62,922 bases of DNA from an uncultured Clostridium sp. (GCA_948471055.1 CAOKQZ010000009.1:1-62922), one strand, 5' to 3'. Counted from the first letter of the stretch, positions 1-9,340 are shown. Made by a program: numbers and translations. Notes: generated by a model not told the origin, from the sequence alone.

Positions 1-99
1 ATTCAAAAATTATATCAAATGTGTTATGGAATTGAACTAAAAAGATATGATGAAAATCAAAAAGAAAAAGCTAGCACAAGCAACTTAACTCAAGGCTAA
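1..99 (+). CDS. C-terminal end of an unknown protein (partial)
   Basis: The frame is open from the left edge and ends at TAA 97-99, leaving 32 codons. The visible tail is hydrophilic and rich in Lys, Glu, Asn and Ser, which is typical of a natural C-terminus, but no family is recognisable. A 13-bp inverted repeat about 50 bases downstream fits a terminator for this gene. It could also be a chance open frame. Confidence 0.45.
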   Translation: MQKLYQMCYGIELKRYDENQKEKASTSNLTQG

Positions 100-151
100 C
101 TTAATCCAAAATATAAATTTATTATAGTATATTTTGCTATAAAAGTAAAGC

Positions 152-192
152 AAAAAAGTTCAAAGTTTCAGTTTGGAAATTTGAACTTTTTT
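152..192. terminator. AT-rich inverted repeat, likely bidirectional terminator
   Basis: A perfect 13-bp stem (152-164 with 180-192, AAAAAAGTTCAAA and its complement) with a 15-nt loop and T-runs on both strands. It follows the partial gene at the left edge. Confidence 0.55.
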
Positions 193-201
193 GAAAATAT
201 T

Positions 202-400
202 TTGATAAAAATTAAGAAAAATTTTACTAAAAAAAGTCCCTCGGAGAGCAAAAAGGGTATTAGGGCATTTTGTCCTAAACAGCAAAAACGGTGTCAAAAC
301 ACCATGCTGGCGAATATTAGGTACGAAAAAATACTACCTATATTCGAGCAAAATAAATTTTGCTAAATCTTAATTCTTCGTAAACTAGCATTAAGATATT
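202..400 (+). ncRNA. Hairpin-rich structured RNA candidate
   Basis: Five consecutive inverted repeats lie in about 140 bases that have no convincing gene. They are TTAGG/CCTAA at 260-278; CAGCA plus GGTGT pairing with ACACC plus TGCTG at 280-309; a 12-13-bp bulged stem at 311-346; AGCAAAA/TTTTGCT at 347-364; and ATCTTAAT/ATTAAGAT at 367-397. A possible promoter (TTGATA 202-207, 17-base gap, TACTAA 225-230) would start a transcript near 237. A 61-codon open frame crosses the region but has no ribosome site. I do not recognise the RNA class; it could be a leader of the gene at 431 or a stand-alone RNA. Confidence 0.45.
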
Positions 401-430
401 TAAGCAGATAGGATGTGATAAAAAATAAAT

Positions 431-1048
431 ATGGATTCAGAGCAATTTTTAGATAGTATTTTTCTATCATATAATAAAATTTTAAATCGATTACATGCAT
501 TAGGAATAACAACTAAAAATGGTAAAGAAATATCACATATGGATCTAAGAAAAGCAATAGATGTTATGATAAAAAAACATCCAACTTGTAGATGGAGAAG
601 TGAAAAAATTAGAAGAAGGAAATATTTTGTTTTGATTGAAGGATATTACTGACTGACTCAAGTCTATTTTCAAAAAGAAAAATCTTTAATATATGCTGAT
701 ATAGATTTTTTCAAACTTAGAATTAAACAATATGAAGAGTTGCTAAAAATAGAACATAATGAAAATTGGTGGAATAATGATATGGATATAAAACAACTAT
801 GTGAGTATTTTAATAGGCAAGATATTACCGTTAGAAAAGCAATTAAGAAAATGTGTGATAGTGGGTTAGAAGAATATAAATTTTTAGTTAATAATAAAGT
901 TGTAATTTCTAGTAAAGGTGTTGAGTGGATTTGCAAAAATGTATTTAAACAGAAGTATTTAGAATTACTAGAAAAGTATAAGATGGAGTTAACAAAGCTG
1001 TATATCGAAGCAGATTATCCTTATGATAATTTCTTTTGGATGAATTAA
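431..1048 (+). pseudogene. HTH-like accessory protein interrupted by in-frame TGA
   Basis: Two open frames, 431-652 and 740-1048, lie in the same frame. The 29 codons between them are also open, so the only interruption of a 205-codon gene is TGA at 650-652, after residue 73. The second part contains a helix-turn-helix-like stretch (IKQLCEYFNRQDITVRKAIK) followed by a helical, charged C-terminus ending YPYDNFFWMN. Similar small proteins, from memory, occur on phages and plasmids of gut Clostridia. The TGA may replace a TGG Trp codon, may be read through (it is followed by CTG), or may simply kill the gene. An internal ATG at 782 could start a separate C-terminal protein. Confidence 0.55.
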
Positions 1049-1147
1049 GATATAATAATAGATAAATATAGAAAAATCTGTTGAGAAGAGATGAATTTTA
1101 TGATATAAATAATGTATAAAAATTAAATAAAAATTTGGAGAAAATTT

Positions 1148-2122
1148 ATGAATACAAAAAAAGAAAAGGCAGATATAAAAGAGAATAATATATTAAATAT
1201 AGACCCAATAATTCTTTCAATTTTATTAACTGATCGAACTTCTAATAAAAATATTATATGGGCAACAGATAATTATAAAATAAAAGGATTAAGATATGAA
1301 GAAAATCAACCAATAGAAATTGATTTAATAACAGGAAAGAATGGAAATATCATAAGACCACGAATAGAAAAAAATAAGAAAGAACAACAATCAAGAGCAA
1401 GAGACAAGGCAGAAGTATTTACACCATCATGGGTATGTAATGTTCAAAATAACCTAATTGATGAAGCTTGGTTTGGATATAAAGAAGTATTTAATAAAGA
1501 ATTGGATAAAGGCTGGAAAACAATTGAAAAAAAAGTTGAATTTCCAGATAATAAAACATGGAAGGAATATATAGAAGATACTAGGTTAGAAGTATCATGT
1601 GGTGAAGCACCATATATAGTTAGTAGATATGATACAGTAACTGGAAAAGTAATAAATGTTAAAGATAGAATAGGCTTGTTAGATAGGAAACTAAGAGTGA
1701 TTTGTGAAAATATAGATACGAAGAAAGAATGGCTGGAATGGGCAGAAAAAGCATTCAAAAATGTATATGGTTTTGACTGGCAAGGAGATAATATATTAAT
1801 AGCTAGAGAAAATTTGCTATATACATTAATAGATTATTATAATTATAAATTTAATGACAATTTAGAAATATCAACATTAATATTTTTTGCTGAAATAATA
1901 TCTTGGAATATATGGCAAATGGATGGATTAAAATTTGTTATACCAAATTCTTGCAAGAATCAAACAGTTGAACAAATGAGCTTTTTTGGAAAGGTAGTTC
2001 AAGGAATAAAATGTACAGGGTGCGAGAAAGGGGACTATTTGAAACACAATGGAAAACAATGCAAGATAATGGATTGGAAAAAGAATAAAAAAATAAAATA
2101 TGTTTCATTAATTGGGGGATAA
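1148..2122 (+). CDS. Restriction-modification methylase subunit (companion of 2124)
   Basis: A 324-residue protein preceded by GGAGA. It carries AEVFTPSWVCN near residue 90, a form of the TP.wV motif at the start of many type I/IIG N6-adenine methyltransferases. The segment LEVSCGEAPYIVSRYD (about residues 148-163) and a tail near SWNIWQMDGLKFVIPNSC are, from memory, typical of proteins annotated as restriction endonuclease subunit M. No NPPY motif is present here; that motif sits in the next gene, so the methyltransferase function seems split over two polypeptides. Its stop is 1 base before the ATG of the next gene, implying translational coupling. The assignment is by motif and neighbour. 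Confidence 0.7.
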   Translation: MNTKKEKADIKENNILNIDPIILSILLTDRTSNKNIIWATDNYKIKGLRYEENQPIEIDLITGKNGNIIRPRIEKNKKEQQSRARDKAEVFTPSWVCNVQNNLIDEAWFGYKEVFNKELDKGWKTIEKKVEFPDNKTWKEYIEDTRLEVSCGEAPYIVSRYDTVTGKVINVKDRIGLLDRKLRVICENIDTKKEWLEWAEKAFKNVYGFDWQGDNILIARENLLYTLIDYYNYKFNDNLEISTLIFFAEIISWNIWQMDGLKFVIPNSCKNQTVEQMSFFGKVVQGIKCTGCEKGDYLKHNGKQCKIMDWKKNKKIKYVSLIGG

Positions 2123-2123
2123 T

Positions 2124-5100
2124 ATGAAATTTAAAAATACATTTGAATATAAATTAATATATATATTTAGAATAAATGATAATGCACACAAAGATGTTTT
2201 AAAAATAGGAGAAGCAACCATTCATACTAAAAAGAAATATAATGAATTAGTAAATAATTGTACAGAATTAAATCAAGCAGCGAAAGAAAGAATAAATAGC
2301 TATACTAATACCGCAGGGATAAAATATGAACTATTACATACTGAAGTTGCTGTAAGAGAAATAGAAAAAAATGGAGAAAATATAATAGAAGCCTTTTCTG
2401 ATCATGATGTCCATAGCGTTTTAAATAAATCGGGAATTAAGAGAGAAAAAATAAATAGTACTACAGGAAAAGAGTGGTATAAGGTTGATTTAGAAACTTC
2501 TAAGAATGCTATTATTGCAGTAAAAGAAAATAGAAAATCGTTATTAGCAAATCAAATTACCAAAGAAGTTAACCCAATAATATTTAGACCTGAACAGGAA
2601 AAAGCAATTAAAGAAACCATTAAACAATTCAAAGAAGGATCAAGTATGCTATGGAATGCTAAAATGAGATTCGGAAAGACACTGACAGCGTTACAAGTTG
2701 TTAAACAAATGGAATTTAGTAAAACTATTATAATAACACATAGACCTGTTGTAGATAAGGGATGGTTTGAAGATTTTAAGAAAATATTTTATGATAGACA
2801 AGATTATCATTATAGTTCAAATGGTTATGGAGAAGAAACAAAAGAATTATTAAAGAAAAAAGAAAAATTCATTTGCTTTTATTCAATGCAAGACTTAAGA
2901 GGTTCCAAGAGAGTAGGAGGAAAGTTTGACAAAAATGAAGAAATATTTGATACTGATTGGGACTTAGTTGTTGTAGATGAAGCGCATGAGGGAACAACAA
3001 CAGCATTAGGAGATAATGTTATAAAGCAAATTGTAAAGCAGAATAATGAATATGAAACAAAATTTTTAGCTCTTTCTGGAACACCATTTAATATTTTAAA
3101 TGAATATGATAAAAATATTTATACATGGGATTATGTAATGGAGCAGAAAGCAAAAAAAGAATGGGATAATCTAAATTTTGGAGATTCTAATCCTTATGAG
3201 GGATTACCTGAATTAAAAATATACACATATGATTTAGGAAAAATAATTAATTCAAAAGAATATATAGAATTAGAAGACAAAGCTTTTAATTTTAGAGAAT
3301 TTTTTAGAGTATGGAAAGGAAATAAAGAGCAAGATAAAAAGAATATGCCAAAAGGTGTAAATGTGGGTGATTTTTATCATTTAGAAGATGTAAAAAGTTT
3401 TCTGGATTTAATTACTAAAAAAGATGAAAATGCAATGTACCCATATTCTACAGAAGAAAACAGAGAATTATTTAAACATTCTTTATGGATGGTTCCTGGT
3501 GTAAACGAAGCTAAGGCACTAAGTAAATTAATGAAGGAACATTCAGTATTTGGAACAAACAAATTTAAAATTGTAAATGTAGCAGGAGATGGAGACGATG
3601 AAGAAGAATCAGAAGAAGCACTAAAGAAAGTAGAAAAAGCAATTAAAGAGTCATATGAGAATGATGACTATACAATAACAATCTCTTGTGGCAAATTAAC
3701 GACAGGTGTAACTATTCCTGAATGGACTGCAGTATTGATGCTATCGGGTTCATTTTCAACTTCAGCTGCTCAATATTTGCAAACAATATTTAGAGTTCAA
3801 TCACCAGCTAATATTAATGGAAAGAAAAAAGAAGCATGTTATGTATTTGATTTTGCACCAGATAGAACACTAAAAATGGTTGCCGATGCTGTTAAGGTTT
3901 CTTATAAGGCTGGACAAGGTAATGAATCGGATAGAAGAATTATGGGAGAATTTTTAAATTATTGTCCAGTTATTTCAGTTGAAGGTACTGAAATGAAACA
4001 ATATAGTACAGATTATTTATTACAGCAATTAAAAAGAGCTTATGCTGATAGAGCAGTAAAGAATGGATTTGATGATATTAATTTATATAATGACGAATTA
4101 TTAAAATTAGATGATATAGAATTACAGGAATTTTTAGCTTTGAAGGGAATAATAGGCACAACAAAAGCACAAGTAAAAACGGATGAAATAGATATCAATA
4201 ATCAAGGATTTACAGAGGAAGAATATGAAGAAATAGAGAGAATAAAAAAGAAGCCTCAAAGAGAAAGAACTCTAGAAGAATTAGAATTACTAAAACAGAA
4301 GGCAGAAAAAAACAAACAAAGAAATACTGCGATTAGTATATTAAGAGGGGTATCAATTCGTATTCCCTTGTTAATATATGGTGCAAACTTTAAATTTGAT
4401 GAAGACATTACTATTGAAAAATTAATTGAAAATGTTGATGAAATATCATGGAAAGAATTTATGCCACCAGAAGTAACTAAGGAGTTATTCAGTAAATTTT
4501 TAAAATATTATGATAAAGATGTTTTTATTGCAGCTGGAAAAAGAATTAGAAATACAGTTAAGAGTGCTGACGAATTAGAACCAACGGAGAGAATAAAGAA
4601 AATTACAGAGCTGTTTTCTTATTTTAAAAATCCAGATAAAGAAACTGTATTAACACCATGGAGAGTTGTAAATATGCATATGAGTGATTGCATTGGAGGC
4701 TATGATTTTTTTGATGAAAAACATGAAAATACAATTGAAGAACCAAGATATATTAACCAAGAACAAATAACATCAAATATATTTGATGATGAAAATATTA
4801 AAGTTCTAGAAATAAATTCAAAGACAGGTTTGTATCCATTGTATGTTACATATAGTATCTATAGAAGAAAATGTGAGAAATATAATAAAGAAGAACTTAC
4901 GGTAAATTTAAAAAATAAATTATGGTATGATACAGTAGATAATAATATATTTATTATTTGTAAAACGCCAATGGCAAAATTAATAACCAAAAGAACATTA
5001 TTAGGATATAAAGATGGAAAAATAAATGCTCACTATTTTGAAAATTTAATCAATAAAATATTAAATGATAAGGATGAGTTTAGAAATAAAATAACTAAAG

Positions 5101-6089
5101 GAACTTATTGGAAAAAAGGAGATGAAAAGATGAAGTTTGATGCAATAGTAGGAAACCCTCCATATCAACTTATGGATGGAGGAAATGGTGCTAGTGCAAA
5201 GCCTATATATAATTACTTTGTAGAAGAATCAAAAAAATTAAATTCACAGTATTTATCAATGATTATGCCTGCTAGATGGTACTCAGGTGGGAAAGGCTTA
5301 GATGAATTTAGAAATAATATGTTAAATGATGAAAAAATAAGTAAATTGTTTGATTTTGAAACAAGTAGAGATTGCTTTAAAGATGTTGATATTGCTGGTG
5401 GAGTATGCTATTTTCTTAGAGATAAGTCACATCAAGGAAAATGTCAAGTCGTTAATTATAAAAATTCATTAAAATATCAATCAGAAAGGTATTTGAATGA
5501 ATACGAAGTATTCATAAGGAATGAAGAAGCAATAAGTATTATAAAAAAAGTAAAAGAATTTAATAGCAAATGGCTAAGTGAACGAGTATCTTCGAGAAAA
5601 CCATTTGGATTATCTACAAATTATAAACCTCAAAATGAAGGGATACCTTGCTGGTTTATACAAAAAATAGGATTGAAATATGCCAAAAACAAAGATGTTA
5701 TAGATACAAACAATTATTTAGATAAATGGAAGTTATTAGTACCAAAAGCACCAATAGCAGGACAGACAGATTTTTCTAAGCCAGTAGGATTTTATTATGA
5801 TGGAAATGTTAGAATTGCTAAACCAGGAGAATGCTGCACAGAGTCATGGATTGTAGCTGGTGCATTTGACTCAAGAGAAGAAGTACTAAATTACAAAAGC
5901 TATATATTTACTAAAATAGTCAGGTTTTTAATATTACAAACTGTTGTATCACAAGATGTAACAAAGAAGAATTTTGGATTTGTTCCAGATTTGGGAGAAT
6001 ATAATAGAATCTATACAGATGAGTATTTGTGTAATAAGTGGAATATTAATAAAGAAGAATGGAATTATATAGATTCTAAAATAAAATAA
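2124..6089 (+). CDS. GIY-YIG-like / DEAH helicase / NPPY restriction-modification protein
   Basis: A 1321-residue multidomain enzyme. Residues 5-140 resemble a GIY-YIG (MUG113/T5orf172-like) nuclease, with YIFRIND and VLKIGEA. Residues about 155-570 form an SF2 helicase: MRFGKT Walker A near 180, DEAH near 283, LSGTPF near 316, QTIFRVQSP near 553. The C-terminal third has GNPPYQ near 1009, motif IV of N6-adenine methyltransferases, followed by a possible target-recognition region. It probably cuts, translocates and helps methylate DNA together with the upstream subunit. ATG 2124 is chosen because GGGGGA lies 5 bases upstream; the TTG 12 bases earlier has no ribosome site. A similar single-chain logic is known in LlaGI-type enzymes, but those carry a different nuclease domain. 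Confidence 0.8.
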   Translation: MKFKNTFEYKLIYIFRINDNAHKDVLKIGEATIHTKKKYNELVNNCTELNQAAKERINSYTNTAGIKYELLHTEVAVREIEKNGENIIEAFSDHDVHSVLNKSGIKREKINSTTGKEWYKVDLETSKNAIIAVKENRKSLLANQITKEVNPIIFRPEQEKAIKETIKQFKEGSSMLWNAKMRFGKTLTALQVVKQMEFSKTIIITHRPVVDKGWFEDFKKIFYDRQDYHYSSNGYGEETKELLKKKEKFICFYSMQDLRGSKRVGGKFDKNEEIFDTDWDLVVVDEAHEGTTTALGDNVIKQIVKQNNEYETKFLALSGTPFNILNEYDKNIYTWDYVMEQKAKKEWDNLNFGDSNPYEGLPELKIYTYDLGKIINSKEYIELEDKAFNFREFFRVWKGNKEQDKKNMPKGVNVGDFYHLEDVKSFLDLITKKDENAMYPYSTEENRELFKHSLWMVPGVNEAKALSKLMKEHSVFGTNKFKIVNVAGDGDDEEESEEALKKVEKAIKESYENDDYTITISCGKLTTGVTIPEWTAVLMLSGSFSTSAAQYLQTIFRVQSPANINGKKKEACYVFDFAPDRTLKMVADAVKVSYKAGQGNESDRRIMGEFLNYCPVISVEGTEMKQYSTDYLLQQLKRAYADRAVKNGFDDINLYNDELLKLDDIELQEFLALKGIIGTTKAQVKTDEIDINNQGFTEEEYEEIERIKKKPQRERTLEELELLKQKAEKNKQRNTAISILRGVSIRIPLLIYGANFKFDEDITIEKLIENVDEISWKEFMPPEVTKELFSKFLKYYDKDVFIAAGKRIRNTVKSADELEPTERIKKITELFSYFKNPDKETVLTPWRVVNMHMSDCIGGYDFFDEKHENTIEEPRYINQEQITSNIFDDENIKVLEINSKTGLYPLYVTYSIYRRKCEKYNKEELTVNLKNKLWYDTVDNNIFIICKTPMAKLITKRTLLGYKDGKINAHYFENLINKILNDKDEFRNKITKGTYWKKGDEKMKFDAIVGNPPYQLMDGGNGASAKPIYNYFVEESKKLNSQYLSMIMPARWYSGGKGLDEFRNNMLNDEKISKLFDFETSRDCFKDVDIAGGVCYFLRDKSHQGKCQVVNYKNSLKYQSERYLNEYEVFIRNEEAISIIKKVKEFNSKWLSERVSSRKPFGLSTNYKPQNEGIPCWFIQKIGLKYAKNKDVIDTNNYLDKWKLLVPKAPIAGQTDFSKPVGFYYDGNVRIAKPGECCTESWIVAGAFDSREEVLNYKSYIFTKIVRFLILQTVVSQDVTKKNFGFVPDLGEYNRIYTDEYLCNKWNINKEEWNYIDSKIK

Positions 6090-6173
6090 TAAAATATTGA
6101 ATGTAGAATAGAAATGTAGCTGATTAGTAGTGATAGAATTGCATATAAAATATAAGATAAGAGGGGAGTCACA

Positions 6174-6938
6174 ATGATTTATATTACAGGAGATACACAT
6201 GCTGACTTCAGTAGATTTTTAATTGAAAATTTTCCAATACAAACAGAAATGACCAAAGATGACTATATAATAATATGTGGCGACTTTGGTGGAGTTTGGA
6301 CATTTGAAAAAGAGAATGTCCAAGAAAAGTATTGGTTGGATTATTTAAATGAAAAGAACTTTACAACATTATTTGTAGATGGAAACCATGAAAATTTTAC
6401 AAGATTATATAATTATCCAGTAGAAGAGTGGCATGGAGGTAAAGTACATAAAATAAGAGATTCAGTATTACATTTAATGCGTGGAGAAATTTTTAACATA
6501 GACAATAAAAAGTTTTTTGCATTTGGTGGAGCAAGATCACACGACATACAAGAAGGTATATTAAATCTGGATGAAGAAGAAAAGATATATAATTATCGAA
6601 AAAGAGGAGCATATTTTAGAATACGAGATTTTTCATGGTGGGATTTAGAACTTCCAACTGAAGAAGAAATGCAAAACGGAATAAAAAATTTAGAAAAAGT
6701 AAATTATAAAGTTGATTATATTATTTCTCATTGCTGTCCAACAAGTGTACAAGCAATACTTAGTGGAGGCAGTTTTAAGAAAGATAATCTAACAGATTAT
6801 TTACAAGAAATTTCAGAAAAATGCGAATTTCAGAAATGGTTCTTTGGGCATTATCATGATAATAGACAAGTTAATTCACAGTTTACTTTATTATATGAAG
6901 ATATAGTTCCATTAGAATTTGAAACTGTTTTCAAATAA
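6174..6938 (+). CDS. Calcineurin-like metallophosphoesterase
   Basis: A 254-residue protein with the metal-binding signatures of the metallophosphoesterase superfamily in order: GDTHAD (residues 6-11), GDFGG near 38, GNHEN near 71, a histidine in ISHCC near 186, and GHYHD near 223. GGGGAG lies 8 bases before the ATG. It follows the restriction genes by 84 bases on the same strand, so it may be a cargo gene or accessory of the same island. The substrate cannot be deduced. Confidence 0.8.
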   Translation: MIYITGDTHADFSRFLIENFPIQTEMTKDDYIIICGDFGGVWTFEKENVQEKYWLDYLNEKNFTTLFVDGNHENFTRLYNYPVEEWHGGKVHKIRDSVLHLMRGEIFNIDNKKFFAFGGARSHDIQEGILNLDEEEKIYNYRKRGAYFRIRDFSWWDLELPTEEEMQNGIKNLEKVNYKVDYIISHCCPTSVQAILSGGSFKKDNLTDYLQEISEKCEFQKWFFGHYHDNRQVNSQFTLLYEDIVPLEFETVFK

Positions 6939-6947
6939 ATAGTTAAA

Positions 6948-7163
6948 TTGCTATATGTAATTTTAGTATTCATAATATCTACTGTTATAATCAAGATTGA
7001 TTCTATATTATGGATAAATGTTTTTGAAGTAATGATGACAGTATATTTTACAATAATTTATGAGGAGATGAAGTCTATGAAAATATTTTCACACGGTGTT
7101 AGCTCTGGTATATGTGTAGAAACAAATGTGATAATAAGTAGATATAATACTAAAAATATATAG
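6948..7163 (+). CDS. Possible small membrane protein (doubtful)
   Basis: A 71-codon frame with a TTG start and two hydrophobic stretches in the first 40 residues. There is no ribosome site at 6948. An internal ATG at 7077 with GAGGAG 9 bases upstream would give a 28-residue peptide instead. The 3' half overlaps the tRNA-end remnant, so either frame may be fortuitous. Confidence 0.22.
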   Translation: MLYVILVFIISTVIIKIDSILWINVFEVMMTVYFTIIYEEMKSMKIFSHGVSSGICVETNVIISRYNTKNI

Positions 7164-7200
7164 ATTAGAGTATTAGGTTCGATTCCTAATCTACACACCA
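7114..7200 (+). other. tRNA 3'-end remnant, probable attachment site
   Basis: Positions 7173-7200 form a textbook tRNA 3' end: T stem TTAGG, T loop TTCGATT, stem CCTAA, acceptor strand TCTACAC, discriminator A and an encoded CCA. GTGTAGA at 7114-7120 is a perfect complement of the acceptor strand. However, the 52 bases between lack a recognisable D arm and anticodon arm. A tRNA terminator follows immediately. This is what is left when an element recombines into the 3' end of a tRNA gene, or a decayed tRNA; a working tRNA is unlikely. Confidence 0.5.
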
Positions 7201-7227
7201 AGCAGACAAGAATGTCTGCTTCTTTTA
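7201..7227 (+). terminator. Rho-independent terminator after the tRNA end
   Basis: AGCAGAC/GTCTGCT stem (7201-7220) with a 6-base loop, followed by TCTTTT. Confidence 0.75.
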
Positions 7228-7333
7228 ATTTAAATTGAAAATAATAAATATAAAAAAGGTATTATTTTTATAAAAAAAGCATAGAATATCATATAAAGTT
7301 TTGCAAAAATAATACAAAATGTATTAAAAATGA

Positions 7334-7362
7334 TTGACTTATACTAAAAAGTGGTGTAAAAT
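7334..7362 (+). promoter_or_regulatory. Sigma-A-type promoter of the ATPase/TOPRIM genes
   Basis: TTGACT (7334-7339), a 17-base spacer and TAAAAT (7357-7362), 48 bases before the ATG at 7411. Confidence 0.6.
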
Positions 7363-7410
7363 AGTATAGAAAAGTTCAAAAATGATACAATATTATAGGA
7401 GGTTGATAAA

Positions 7411-8778
7411 ATGTTCACATACGTAAAAGCTAAAAACTTTAAATCATTGAAAGATATAGAGTTCAATTTAAATAAGACAAAAACAAAAACAAATCAATTC
7501 ATATCTATATATGGTGAAAATGGAAGTGGAAAAACCAATATTGTAGAATTATTTAAATTATTACAACAATCAACAATGTCAAGAGCAACAGATATTGCGA
7601 TGAATAAGATGCCAAAAGAATTTTGGAAAATACAAGAAGAAATGTCAGATCAGTTACCAACAGAAATAAGACAAATTTTCCAATTATCATTTAATCTAAA
7701 AGAATATAGAATGTTAGATGAAGAAGAACCAACTGAAATTGAATATGGTTTCAAAATTAATGATAATGATGGATTTTATTATATAAAATTTGATGATGAA
7801 ATTATAGAAGAAAAACTATATTATATGGCTGGAAAACAAAGAGCATATCTATTTCAAATAAAGAAAGAAAATAACAAAATTATTAAAAACTTAAATAAAA
7901 ACATATTTATTAATGAAAAATATAATGAAGAATTAATCGATGGAATTGATAAGTATTGGGGCAAATATACTTTTTTATCATTATTATCATTTGAAGCAAT
8001 AGAAAAAAATAAAGACTATATAGATAATAATATATCTAAAAATATTATGGAAGTAATAGATAAAATTTGGTCAATGACAGTACATGTTGATAAAGGTGCT
8101 TTAAAAATAATACCAGATGGTTTTGTAAAAGTAAGAAAATTAAACAATATACAAAAAGGAATCGTAAAAAAAGATAAGTTACCAGAAATAAAGAAATATG
8201 AAAATGTTCTAAATATATTTTTTACACAAGCATATGCAGACATAAAAGAAGTAAAATACAAAATAAATGAAAAAGAAGACAGAATTCATTATGAATTATT
8301 TTTTTATAAAATGATAGGAGGACAAATAAAGTCCATTCCTTCTAAACTTGAATCAGATGGAACAAGAAGAATACTAAATCAATTTGATACAATAATAGGT
8401 TCTTTGTTAGGAGAAACAGTTATAATAGATGAAATAGATAATGGAATACATGATGTACTGATGAAAAATATTATAATGTCAATAAAAGATGAGATAACAG
8501 GACAATTGATAATAACAACACATAATACACTTTTATTAGAAATATTACCAAAAGAATATATCTATATATTGTCAACAGACTATAATGGAAACAAAACAAT
8601 AAATTCTATAAAAGAATATGGAATTAAAATACAAAAAAATAATAATGCTCGTGATTTGTATTTTAAAGGAGTCTTTGGAGGAATTCCAACAACAGACTAT
8701 ATTGATTTTGAAGAAATAAAATATGCTCTAGAAGATTCAAAAGATAATGAGGAAAATGCTGATGGTGAGGAAACCTAA
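7411..8778 (+). CDS. AAA (AAA15/OLD-like) ATPase, probable defence protein
   Basis: A 455-residue ABC/SMC-type ATPase. Walker A is GENGSGKT near residue 35, a signature-like segment SDGTRR lies near 315, Walker B is VIIDEIDNGIH near 340, and a switch histidine is seen in ITTHNT. The architecture matches AAA15/AAA21 and OLD/RloA-like ATPases that act with a nuclease. The next gene overlaps it by 17 bases and looks TOPRIM-like, which supports a two-protein abortive-infection or anti-plasmid module. AGGAGG sits 10 bases before the start. The system type (RloAB, PARIS-like, other) is not settled by motifs. Confidence 0.75.
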   Translation: MFTYVKAKNFKSLKDIEFNLNKTKTKTNQFISIYGENGSGKTNIVELFKLLQQSTMSRATDIAMNKMPKEFWKIQEEMSDQLPTEIRQIFQLSFNLKEYRMLDEEEPTEIEYGFKINDNDGFYYIKFDDEIIEEKLYYMAGKQRAYLFQIKKENNKIIKNLNKNIFINEKYNEELIDGIDKYWGKYTFLSLLSFEAIEKNKDYIDNNISKNIMEVIDKIWSMTVHVDKGALKIIPDGFVKVRKLNNIQKGIVKKDKLPEIKKYENVLNIFFTQAYADIKEVKYKINEKEDRIHYELFFYKMIGGQIKSIPSKLESDGTRRILNQFDTIIGSLLGETVIIDEIDNGIHDVLMKNIIMSIKDEITGQLIITTHNTLLLEILPKEYIYILSTDYNGNKTINSIKEYGIKIQKNNNARDLYFKGVFGGIPTTDYIDFEEIKYALEDSKDNEENADGEET

Positions 8779-9334
8779 TTACTGCAAAGGGATTATAATA
8801 GCACATGGAAAAAGTGAACTTCTTTTAGCAGAGCATATAAAAAGCAATTTACATTTGCCTATAGAAATATATGCAGAAAGTAATGGAAAAACGAGCATAC
8901 AAATAGATAGTTTAATGACTGTATTAGGAAATAATATTTTTAAGAATAAAAGAGTATTTAATCAAAAATATGTAGTAGAAGAAGAAAAAGGAATACTAAA
9001 AAATTTTTCATTAATGCCAATAATGGACTTGGATGATACCAGTGAAGATAGAAAACAAAAATATATTTCAGGAGAAATGTTTAAGAATCATTGGCTAAGT
9101 CCTTACATAGTTCCGATTTGGAATAAAGATAATCTAGATGAAGTGTTGTTAGATTTGAAACTTATAGATAAACTACCAAATAATAAAGAGAAAGGCAAGG
9201 TGTATAGAGATTTGTTTCCAACAAATAAAGGGGAATCAGATATACAACAAGTTAAAAACTTAATGGACAAGTTTGAAAAATCAAATAGAACTAACATGCA
9301 AGTTTTTATAAAAAAATGCCTTGATAGTTTATAA
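8762..9334 (+). CDS. TOPRIM/RloB-like partner of the ATPase
   Basis: A 190-residue protein with an acidic pattern expected of a TOPRIM fold: IIIAHGKSE (glutamate near residue 19) and, about 90 residues on, IMDLDD. RloB and the small partners of OLD-like ATPases share this layout and act as nucleases. ATG 8762 is preferred because GAGGAA lies 8 bases upstream; an ATG at 8747 would add five residues and extend the overlap with the ATPase gene to 32 bases. A translationally coupled pair is inferred. The fold is a motif-level guess. Confidence 0.55.
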   Translation: MVRKPNYCKGIIIAHGKSELLLAEHIKSNLHLPIEIYAESNGKTSIQIDSLMTVLGNNIFKNKRVFNQKYVVEEEKGILKNFSLMPIMDLDDTSEDRKQKYISGEMFKNHWLSPYIVPIWNKDNLDEVLLDLKLIDKLPNNKEKGKVYRDLFPTNKGESDIQQVKNLMDKFEKSNRTNMQVFIKKCLDSL

Positions 9335-9340
9335 GTCATA

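Noticed and set aside
181..366. A 61-codon frame at the left end
   Set aside because: No ribosome site, biased composition, and it runs through five hairpins that suggest RNA instead.
431..652. Selenocysteine at the TGA
   Set aside because: No SECIS-like hairpin is evident right after the codon, and the protein type is not a known selenoprotein.
7114..7200. A functional tRNA, perhaps one reading CGGN
   Set aside because: The T arm and acceptor are good, but no D arm, no anticodon stem and no CCG-containing loop can be drawn in the 52-base interior.
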